DNA of 64,000 nucleotides from Pratylenchus scribneri. Taxonomy: Eukaryota; Nematoda; Chromadorea; Rhabditida; Pratylenchidae. The stretch covers positions 62,001 to 126,000 of the forward strand of contig JAQSEB010000107.1 of NCBI GenBank assembly GCA_030063045.1, read 5' to 3'. The notes under the pieces are model-generated. The model was not told the DNA's origin and did not search any database. It was given only the letters and a program-made list of their open reading frames with translations. Below are positions 56,601 through 64,000 of the stretch, in pieces; positions within the stretch are counted from its first letter, which is position 1, and every line of letters begins with the position of its first letter. The position numbers were made by a program, and so were the translations under genes.

Positions 56601-58505
56601 CATTGAATTTTTTTAAATTTTCTAGAAAATTAAATTTTTTTAAATTTTCTAGAAAATTGAATTTTTTTAAATTTTCTAGAAAATTGAATTTTTTTAAATT
56701 TTCTAGAAAAATGAATTTTTTTAAATTGTATTTTAGAATTTTTTACATTGAATTTTTAAAATTTTATTAGAAATTTTTGCATTGAATTTTTAAAAAATTT
56801 TATTTTGGAAATTTTTTGCATTGAAATTTTAAAAATTTTATTTTAAAAATTTCTTTGCATTGAATTTTATTGGATTTTTTAAACTTTGTAGAAATTTTTA
56901 ACTTGAATTTTTTTTTAAATTTTTATTGTAAAGATTTTAAATTAATTTTTAAAAATTTTAATTGCCAGCTTTTTGATCGATACCTTCATTTGGCCCATTT
57001 TTGTGCACTTCGAAAGGCATTAGAATTGGCGGCTGACCAACAAAATGGTCAAGATGGAAGCGAGGCTCTTCGATTACGACTTAATTTGGTCATGCCAAGG
57101 TGCCTTGAAAATATTTTAAAATTTATTTTTAAAAATTCTTTAAAAATTATAATATTTAAATTTTTTATTTCTTCAGATATATTGAACCTTTGAGGCCGGA
57201 CAAGGCATTTTATGAGGCTGGAAGTGCATGCAAGGTGAGGAGAAAATTTTTAAACGAATTTATATTTAGCAAAATTAAATTTACAAAATTTTATAAAAAT
57301 TTTGTAAATTTTTATAAAATTTTTATTTACTAAAATTTATCAAAAATTTTTAGAAAATTTTTTAAAAAATTTTATTTGGCAAAATTCATTAAGAAATTTA
57401 TAAATTTTTAAGAAATTTTTTTAAACTAATTTATAATTTTTATTAATATTATTTTTTAAATTAATATTTTAAATTTCCAGCTTCTTGGAGGTCCCACGTA
57501 TGAAAGTATGGCATTTCTGTTGTTGAACCAATATTTGGACATCACCGACGCCATCGACGAGGATGACCCAAATTTAGTGGACAATGCCCTGTTTGAGGGC
57601 ACCGACATTCCCACAAGCTATGCCCTCCCACGGGATAAATATTTGACCGTAAGGAAAAAAAAATTAATAATTTTTTATAAATTAATTTTTAAAATTAATT
57701 AATTAAAGGAGGCAGAACATGAGGAGATGAAGGAATGGGTTTTGGCCATTTCCGTTGGCCAAAATGTGGAAAAGCTACTTCGAATGGACGACCGAGACAG
57801 CTATGAGGCCAGCACCCTCGATTCCCTGGGCAATTTATATCCAATTTGCGTCATTTCAGGTGTGCCGAATTATTTGAAAATTTATTCTGAATTTCAATTT
57901 GAAAAATATGTGCATAAGTTCCTGTGTCCTCTGTTATATTTTTAAGTTAAACTAACAAAAATTAATTTAAAAAATGGTATATAAATGGCCTACTAAAAAT
58001 AGAAATTTTGAACTTATAAAATTCTTCTTCGCTAGAATATTTTTGCTTTATGAAAAAACCATTTTTTCCACTTTTTATAAATTACGCTCGGAAAAAAATA
58101 AAAATTTTTAAAATTTTATTGAAAAAAGGATCTGAGGCTGTCTTAGAATTGAAAAATTTATCAAATTAAAAATTAGCTAATTAATCTCGAATTTTTAAAG
58201 AATATGAAAATATGACAAAACTTTAATTGAAAAATTCTGCAAAATTCGAGAAAAAATACAAATAAAAGAAATTTGCAGGCTTTATAATATTTATTTATGG
58301 AAAAAGATAGATAAAAAATTTCAGATTTTTAGAATTTTTTATTTTCTTCCCAGGTTTCCCCGTCATTGATGAAGGCCATGAATTGGGCCATGGATTGGTG
58401 GCAGACCATCGAGCCTGGGCCACATTCACCGCGCTGGTCAAACAATGGCCAACGGACGAACTCTTCGATGTGCAACAATTTTTGGCAAATTGGAGCATGC
58501 AATGA
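41698..58505 (+). CDS. ift-172: IFT172, intraflagellar transport complex B subunit, with one frameshift
   Basis: 33 exons on plus. Those with checked ends start at 41698, 42507, 43093, 43572, 43967, 44167, 44421, 44873, 45748, 46035, 46600, 46744, 47452, 48390, 49019, 49178, 49646, 50058, 50210, 50930, 51060, 51544, 52271, 53320, 53900, 54030, 54687, 55299, 56969, 57177, 57481, 57709 and 58354. WD40 remainder: IVWQSGGNEKFYLDNESVA, WVPQSDVVVAQSNDQLCIW. TPR-like helical part: FEVRARLAMMAKQFKRAERI, VYLWAKSLGGDAAVKLL, KAREAVLMHTHNQNWDAAER. C-terminal part: FPVIDEGHELGHGL, ending NWSMQ. IFT172 (OSM-1 in C. elegans) carries cargo in sensory cilia. Exon 45748-45832 contains CTGACTGA; one CTGA too many creates a stop, and removing it restores phase 0. 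The two introns after 46686 and 52465 use GC donors. Confidence 0.92.
46687..46743 (+). other. GC-AG intron
   Basis: CAG|gcaatt ... ttttag|ATT. The neighbouring residues KAIQIARLNFP align without gap to animal IFT172 (KAVELARLAFP). No GT donor would keep the frame. Confidence 0.8.
47935..48310 (+). repeat. Three tandem tRNA-like monomers
   Basis: Each ~125-bp unit has an A-box-like part (aatagtccatgtggttagca) and a B-box (aaggttcgattcccagcatc) at tRNA spacing. The units become more diverged left to right. In IFT172 intron 47613-48389. Confidence 0.65.
48583..48960 (+). repeat. MITE-A copy 13, truncated at a splice donor
   Basis: The intron begins gtgag and MITE sequence starts at once (ttgaatgttatataatttgt); the whole left end is missing. 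About five to six minisatellite units. Confidence 0.85.
50455..50860 (-). repeat. Three tandem tRNA-like monomers, reverse orientation
   Basis: Same monomer as at 47935 (gggtatcgaaccttaaattc, gggtatcgaaacttgaat, aggtattgaaccttcaaa on plus). In IFT172 intron 50325-50929. Confidence 0.65.
51799..52137. repeat. MITE-B copy 4
   Basis: Most diverged of the four foldback copies; ends aacttgtcacgagctc and gcgttcgcgtcaagtt. In an IFT172 intron. Confidence 0.75.
52466..53319 (+). other. GC-AG intron
   Basis: AAG|gcaagt ... attttgaag|GCA. The donor is otherwise consensus (AG|gcaagt). Splicing joins LAK to AAEIIVKFL, as in animal IFT172; read-through stops after 12 codons. Confidence 0.85.
52790..53130 (+). 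repeat. Repeat C copy 4
   Basis: gagagctgggcctagactct, ctttcaccggaggattaagc, right end gcattttttggcattgacaa. In the GC-AG intron of IFT172. Confidence 0.75.
54190..54565 (-). repeat. MITE-A copy 14
   Basis: Reverse copy with three units. In IFT172 intron 54124-54686. Confidence 0.85.
55542..55571. repeat. Perfect 14-bp hairpin
   Basis: AAGAACCAGCGGGC, a 2-nt AA loop, then its exact complement. It stands at the left edge of a GC-richer ~650-bp island inside a very AT-rich IFT172 intron; a second small hairpin (aaagcgctatcgcgcttt) follows at about 55609. Confidence 0.8.
55785..55865 (-). repeat. tRNA-like sequence
   Basis: Minus strand GTCGCGGGTTCGAATCCCAC with an upstream A-box-like TCATAGCCGATTGGCGAAG. 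Anticodon arm not foldable. Within IFT172 intron 55440-56968. Confidence 0.5.
56218..56770. repeat. Tandem duplication of ~277 bp
   Basis: The block from aattttgttcattgaattta onward is repeated starting near 56496. Each copy holds four units of tttttaaattttctagaaaa. Within an IFT172 intron. Confidence 0.8.
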
Positions 58506-58881
58506 TTAAAAAATTTGGAAGAAATTTTAGTAAAAATGTTAAAGATTTGCCAACTAATTTCCATAAATTTTTTCTACTATTTTTTTTGCTAATTCTATGT
58601 ATTTAAAAATAATCACTCCTTCCTAGTTAATGCCTCCCACTATATTCCTTAATTAAGAATCAATCTAATATAATAGCCCATATAATTAAATCCTAAAAAT
58701 TCTTTTTTAAACTGTTAATATATTTTTTTCAGTTTTTGAATGAATAAATATTTATGCAAAATATGAAATCCGATCCAGAATTTATCTTATGCAAAACAAA
58801 ATACAAATTTAGATGAAAATGGAATTTGATTTATTTTTAATCAATCCACAAATATTTAGTTTTTGTCATCTTTTGCCGAAT
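58506..58881. other. Convergent intergenic region
   Basis: 376 bp between the IFT172 stop (plus) and the MATH-BTB stop (minus). aataaa-type signals are present on both strands, at about 58743 on plus; nothing else. Confidence 0.5.
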
Positions 58882-61800
58882 TCATTTGGCCATTGCCTTC
58901 AATACTTGCTCCATCAATTTTGCGTCGGCCAATAATAATTTCCATCCATCCGATTCCAATACCTTTAATAAAATTATAAAAAATTTCTTTAAATTTTTCC
59001 ACCTCCTTCATATGCATTTTGATGAAGTCGATTGAATGGGTTTTGAGATGTTCGGCCGAATGCTGATCAGCCAATGCCAACAATTCGCAGGCATTCGCAC
59101 ATCCCAGCGAATTGATCAGTTTCCGCTCGCAGAAAAGCTTTAATAAAAATAAAAATTGAATTAAAAATTGGATTAAAAATAAAAATTTAATTAAAAAAAT
59201 TGAATTAAAAATTTAATTAAAAATTGGATTAAAAATATAATTGAAAATTTAATTAAAAATTTAACTAAAATTTAATTAAAAATTGGATAAAAAATTTAAT
59301 TAAAAAATTGGATTAAAAAATTGGATTAAAAATTTAATTAAAAAATCAGATTAAAAAATTAAATCAGAAAAATTGGATAAATTTAATTTTAAAAATTGAA
59401 TTACAAAATTGGATTAAAAATTTAATTGAAAAATCAGATTAAAAATTGAATTAAAAAATCAGATTAAAAATTTAATTAAAAAATTAGATTTAAAAAATTA
59501 AATCAGAAAAATTGGATTTAAAATTTAATTTTAAAAATTGAATAAAAATTTAATTAAAAATATTTCTCTACCTTCAAACGCATAAGCTCATATTTATCGG
59601 CAGCTTCCAACAAATCTTCTGCTTCAGCCACTTCTTTCATATTTGGTTCCTTCCCGCTGTATCTAAAAATCAATAATTTGAACAAATTAATGATCGATCA
59701 ATGCTTACATAAAACGGAGCATTTTCTCGATGACAGCACCCTTCATGTCCTCAATTTTGACCTCATTATTGTTCTTCTCGATCATATCATTTTGAAACAT
59801 TGCAGCGAAGACCGGTGATCGACATCCCAAAATGCACTTGTGGACCTAAAAAAAAGGATTATTATTAGGGCTGGGATTATATTGATGGAAAATCTTGAAA
59901 TATTGATGAAAATTTATAAAGAAAAACTTTATATAATTTTTCATTTTTATTTTAAAAATCATTTCCAAAAATCCGATTTTTATTAATATTATAGATCAAT
60001 TTTTCTAAAAATGCCAAAATTAATTTTTTTTTCACTAGATATTTTTCAAAAGGCCAAAAAATTTTTGTAAAATTTTTAAAATATTGACGAAAATGGTCAA
60101 AACCAAAAAAATGCTGAAATATTGATTATGATTAATATTTTAAAAAAATATCACAACAAAAACATGTTTTTTTCGTTTTACCAAGCTATTTTAAGTTCTT
60201 AAACAAAATATTGATATCAATAAAAAATCCCAGACCTAGTTATAAAAATCAAACAGATTCCATGCTTAACCTTATATTCTTTCTCATCTTCCGAGGTGAT
60301 TTTGCAATCAGTGAACAGGCTTTGCTCAAATAAATGGCTCAAATCATCTGGTACTCGACATTCGGGAATTTCAACAACCGGCAATGGAGCTTTTTTGACC
60401 TTTAATTTAATAATTATTTGTATTTTCTGTAATGGTTTTCTTGGTACTCTTCTTATTTTAGTTAGAACCATTTTTCCTGGATTGAAGTTTTGAGGTCTCA
60501 AAACAAAAAATAAATTACCAATTTCTGCTGTACCATTAGTGTGCACTCAATTGTGAGTCGATCACCATCAAGGTAACCTTTGTTTTTATTGAGCAGATCT
60601 TCCCTTTTGATCAACTTATCATTGCCCCAAACTTCGTTCGAACTATCAAATTTGATCCAATCTTTGTAAACTAGAAAAAAATTTCCCTTTATTAGAAAAA
60701 AATACAGCATTATTTTACAAGGTTCCAGCAAGAATTCATTGCCATTGGATTTGCGTAACCCCTCGGTCACAGTGAGGCGTTTTCCGCTCACCGCGACGGA
60801 ATACCTATGTCACATTAACAGCGGAAAACGCCGAACTTTTTTCGGTCGAACGGAAAAACGCATTCCGCCGCGTTTTCGCTATTGACCACCCCAGCAGAAA
60901 CGCCGAGCGTTTTCGGTCGAACGGAAAAAAGCTCTCCGCCGAGCGTTTTTTTATTGTGACCATTCTAGCGGAATGAGACAGCGGAAAAACGCCCGACGTT
61001 TTTCCGCCGATCGGGTTTTCCGCTGATGCTGGTCACAGTGGAGCGATTTTGGCCTTTTTTTCCGTCGAACCGAAAACGCCGGCAATTCAAATAATTTGAA
61101 TTTTTCCGTCCTCCGCCGAGCGGAATTCCTTGTATTTTGCCCAAAAACCCTCGACTAGACATTTTTAAAAATAAATAAAAAATATTAAAAAATTTTATAA
61201 GCTTTCCAAATTGATCCTATCCCATGTAAAAAACTCTGCTCTATTCAATGATATAAGAATTTATTTATTTGGATGAGGAAAACATTATTTATGAAGATGC
61301 GAAATATAAATCATATAAATTTTTTATATTTTCATTTGATTTTTATATCATTAAAAAGAGGAAATTTTTCTGAATCAGATATACCTGATTTTAGATTTTT
61401 ATTAAATTTTAGAAATTTTAAAATAATTTTTAAAAATGAATTTTATTTTTAATTGAAAGAGCGGAAAAACTCTCAAATTTTATTGTGACCACCGCGGCGT
61501 TTTGAGACGACGGAATTGCATTCGATTTCCGTTCGGCGTTTTCCTGAAAATCTGAGTGGTCACATTCAGCGGAATTTTTCATTCCGTCGCCGACAAAAAA
61601 TTCCGTCCAATTTTGTGGTCACAATGATTTAGGAGAACACTGTTTATGTGACCACAAAATGGGCGGAAATTTTTTGTCGGCGACGGAATGAAAAATTCCG
61701 CTGAATGTGACCACAACTCGGCGGAAGGCCAAAACGTTTTCCGTTCTCCTCGGCGTCCTTCCGCCTCACTGTGACCGAGGGGTAATGAGAACTGGAATTT

Positions 61801-62592
61801 TGCCTCAACTTCCTCATCGTCGGAATCGATGAGAAATAGAAAAATTGCAAGATAATCCTTGGATTCTTCAACATCTCCCTTTGGATAAATGAGCAATTCC
61901 CATTTTAAGATTTGACCATTCGGTGCTGTGGAACTTAAAAAGTATTATTTAATTTATGCAATTAGCCCCTTTTCCTTGTTTTATTTAGCTTATTAGGTTG
62001 AGGGGTTGGGGGTAGGCCCGTAGCCAGGAAAAATTTTTAGGGGGGGGGGGGGTCAATATCCGGCAAATGGTTTCGCAGTGAAAAATGTTAGTCTAATATG
62101 GCACCACAGGTAAAATTTTGGTCAAAAAATGACCAACATAAGGGTCCCCCATTTACTTTTTTTCCCCTAATTTTTCTCAAGGGGGAGCATGCCCTCCTAC
62201 CCCCGCCCCCTCCCCCCCCCCCCCCCTAGCTAGGGGCCTTGGTTGTGGTTGTCTAGGGCCAAAAGAGATCATAGCAAAAAATTTACGCAAATTTTTGACC
62301 CAAAGGGGAGTGGGCTGTGTGTGACAAACACGTAAGAAATTTAGAGTGAACCTAGAACTCCACATCTCGGTCGATTCCAGTTTTTCTTAGAAATTGTTTA
62401 TTTGTCACTTTTGGTTTATAGATTGAAAAATCAAAAACTTGAAAATATTAAAAATTTAAGCATTATAATTAAAAAATACATGAATTTTGTAGATTGCAAA
62501 CAATCGCCACATTTTTCCCGTTGTTCGGAAAAGTTTTCAATCTTAATAGCATAAAGGGAATACAAGTTTATTAGAAAATATCCAACCGACAT
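58882..62592 (-). CDS. MATH-BTB protein (SPOP/BATH type), exon split by a transposable element
   Basis: Substrate adaptor for CUL3 ubiquitin ligases. Exons 62592-62480, 61933-61783 plus 60755-60719 (one exon split by an insertion), 60670-60534, 60399-60271, 59845-59709, 59662-59572, 59137-59003, 58962-58882. MATH domain: IKIENFSEQ, STAPNGQILKWELLIYPKG, EAKFQFSL, FYKDWIKFDSSNE, DGDRLTIECTL. BTB: LFTDCKITS, VHKCILGCRSPVFAAMFQND, KMLRFMYSGKEP. 3-box/BACK: ADKYELMRLKLFCE, ACELLALADQHSAEHLKTHS. The C-terminus is VLESDGWKLLLADAKLMEQV. A possible upstream start at 62716 cannot be joined in frame with confidence. The insertion at 60759-61782 interrupts the MATH domain; without it and one TAA copy the exon is in frame. 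Nematodes have large MATH-BTB expansions, so loss of one may be tolerated. Confidence 0.85.
59160..59560. repeat. Low-complexity attaaaaattgga-type intron
   Basis: Imperfect tandem repetition of a ~13-18-bp unit (ttggattaaaaatttaatta) filling the MATH-BTB intron 59138-59571. Confidence 0.7.
60759..61782. mobile_element. 1,024-bp PIF/Harbinger-like non-autonomous element in the MATH exon
   Basis: Perfect terminal inverted repeats cccctcggtcacagtgaggc / gcctcactgtgaccgagggg, flanked by TAA on both sides (60756-60758 and 61783-61785). The interior is rich in short inverted and direct motifs (gcggaaaaacgcc, cggtcgaacggaaaa), unlike the AT-rich surroundings. No transposase frame. The 3-bp TAA duplication is typical of PIF/Harbinger; the superfamily call is inference. 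Confidence 0.85.
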
Positions 62593-62964
62593 GACAAATT
62601 TTTCACTGCAAAAATTTAGGAAAAATTATTTATTTTTTATAAATTTTATATTTTACGTTGCGGTCTTCAATTGGACGGTGCAAAAATTGTTCTTTTGTTT
62701 GATTATTGTTTGACATAATTGGATGTTGATTTTTAAAAGTTGTTTGTCTTTTGAGCTGAAAATAAATTTATTTTTTTTTAAATGAATTTTAATGATATTA
62801 ATGAATTAAAAGAACAAAATCATGATTATCAAAAAACAATTTAATCCCTCTCTAATTCTTTATTTTCAATTAAAAATATTTATACAAAATTAATGGAAAT
62901 AAAACAACAAAATAAAAATCATTTAATTGTTCTGATCATTTTGTGAGATGTGAAAATCCTGAAT

Positions 62965-63658
62965 TTATCCGCCATGAAGTGTCGAAATGAATGTGACCGT
63001 GTCACCATCGGACAATGGGGCATCGAGCTGGAAAAAAAACTAAAATTAAGAAGAAATATTTAATTTATATTTTTCTTTTGATTATGATTTGGCTTGGGTT
63101 TAACCAATTCTAATTCTAACCTAGTTTTGAACAATTAAACCAAAATAGGTTTAAACCATTTTAAAACCTTTATTTGTTTACCAAACCAAAATAGGTTTAA
63201 ACCGTTTAATACTCTTTAATTGTTGACCCCATTCAATGCGTATTGACCAGGTCTATCCAAATTTGGGGTATATATGGTTTGGTAATGTAGGTTAAACGCT
63301 CAACATTATAATTATTTTTGCTTTATGTTCTCTTTTTCAGCAATTTAAATTTTTTTTTGCCATTAAAATCCAATTTTTTGCTCTAATTTTCATATAAAAA
63401 TTAAAAAGAAACCGCTCCGAGGATTTCCCAGTCAATTTGGTTGACCAGCATCAGCACACCCGGCCTCACGGTGCCCTTTTGGATGAGCATATCCGCTCGA
63501 TCATTGCCACGTAACAATTTTTCCATAATCCATTCGAGCAGCCTTTTCACTGTCCAATTTTGTTGTTGATCGCCGTCGTCGTTCAGCTCAATGCTTTGTT
63601 CCTTTTTTCCATCAAAAAGTACATCCAATCCGCCCGAAAATTCCAGCATTATTCGCAT
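62965..63658 (-). CDS. urm-1: URM1, ubiquitin-related modifier 1
   Basis: Sulfur carrier for tRNA wobble-uridine thiolation and a protein modifier (urmylation); cytosol. Exons 63658-63413 and 63027-62965, 102 aa, the family's usual length (~101). Landmarks: FSGGLDVLFDGKK at residue ~7, LLEWIMEKLL, VRPGVLMLVNQIDWEILGA, DGDTVTFISTLHGG. The free C-terminal Gly-Gly required for thiocarboxylation is present. The intron (63028-63412) is mostly MITE-A copy 15. An attctag acceptor lies about 40 bp before ATG 63658. The MATH-BTB gene follows 250-370 bp downstream on the same strand. Confidence 0.96.
63075..63325 (-). repeat. MITE-A copy 15
   Basis: Reverse copy, two diverged units, lacking the tatataatttgtcat-type segment. 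In the URM1 intron. Confidence 0.8.
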
Positions 63659-64000
63659 TTTTCTTTTGAATATTTAATAATGAATGATTTTCTAGAATTT
63701 AATCGAGGAAAATTAAAAATGGAGGTTAAAAAATGATGAATTTACAATTAAAAATTCTCTAAAAAAATAATTCATCGATATTCTAATTTTATGGATAATG
63801 TGAATAGCCCGAGCCCTATTTGCTTTGCAATAATCCGCCTAGTTCCTATTCTTTTACTCTCGCTACCGCTTAATATTTTCTCTGTAGGGATTTTGGTGGG
63901 GAAATAAATTTTGTATGTAGAGATTTTTTGTTTGTATAGAAATTTTCGTGAATTCTCATTTCAGCGAAAAAGACAAATAAGCGCAGTTCAGCGAAAATGG
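63659..64000. other. URM1 upstream region
   Basis: AT-rich, with a slightly GC-richer patch at 63800-63860. No gene seen before the window ends. Confidence 0.4.

Noticed and set aside
61579..61896. Minus-strand frame running from the MATH exon into GHSEAEGRRGERKT
   Set aside because: The second half is transposable-element sequence, not MATH domain.

Overview
This window is nuclear DNA from a nematode, most likely a plant-parasitic cyst nematode (Globodera/Heterodera type). The evidence is compact, relatively GC-rich exons separated by short, very AT-rich GT-AG introns; two clear GC-AG introns; 3'-splice-like acceptors just upstream of several start codons, as expected with spliced-leader trans-splicing; and proteins that align throughout with animal orthologues but are strongly diverged. 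The species assignment is inference. All gene models below were built by joining exons by hand; wherever exon coordinates are given, the phases were checked by length.

Left half (1-25 kb), gene models intact. TAF6 (TFIID subunit; 3' end cut off by the window) and SPCS2 (signal peptidase complex) are on the minus strand. A UAP56-binding-motif, Arg/Gln-rich mRNA-export-like protein is on the plus strand. A ZIP8/ZIP14-type metal transporter, exosome subunit RRP46/EXOSC5 and mitochondrial intermediate peptidase follow on the minus strand. A hypothetical F-box-like protein is on the plus strand.

Middle (26-34 kb). An unrecognised multi-pass membrane protein with a long acidic tail lies between two arrays of the same 29-bp minisatellite. 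It is followed by a secreted Thr/Pro-rich mucin-like protein.

Right half (34-64 kb), a run of damaged genes. An LRR transmembrane receptor (minus) is interrupted by a 927-bp near-perfect palindrome, carries a 1-nt frameshift and lacks its 5' exons. IFT172 (intraflagellar transport) has three WD40 exons inverted relative to the other 33, has a 4-nt duplication frameshift, and lacks the first ~200 residues. A MATH-BTB protein (minus) is split by a 1,024-bp element with perfect TIRs and a TAA target duplication. URM1 (minus) closes the window and looks intact.

Nearly all introns longer than about 300 bp are explained by a few repeat families: MITE-A (about 15 copies, carrying an internal ~46-bp minisatellite), MITE-B (4 foldback copies), repeat C (4 copies) and tRNA-like sequences. 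Several head-to-tail gene pairs are spaced about 250-370 bp apart and are candidate operons. I found no CRISPR arrays, rRNA genes or intact tRNA genes.
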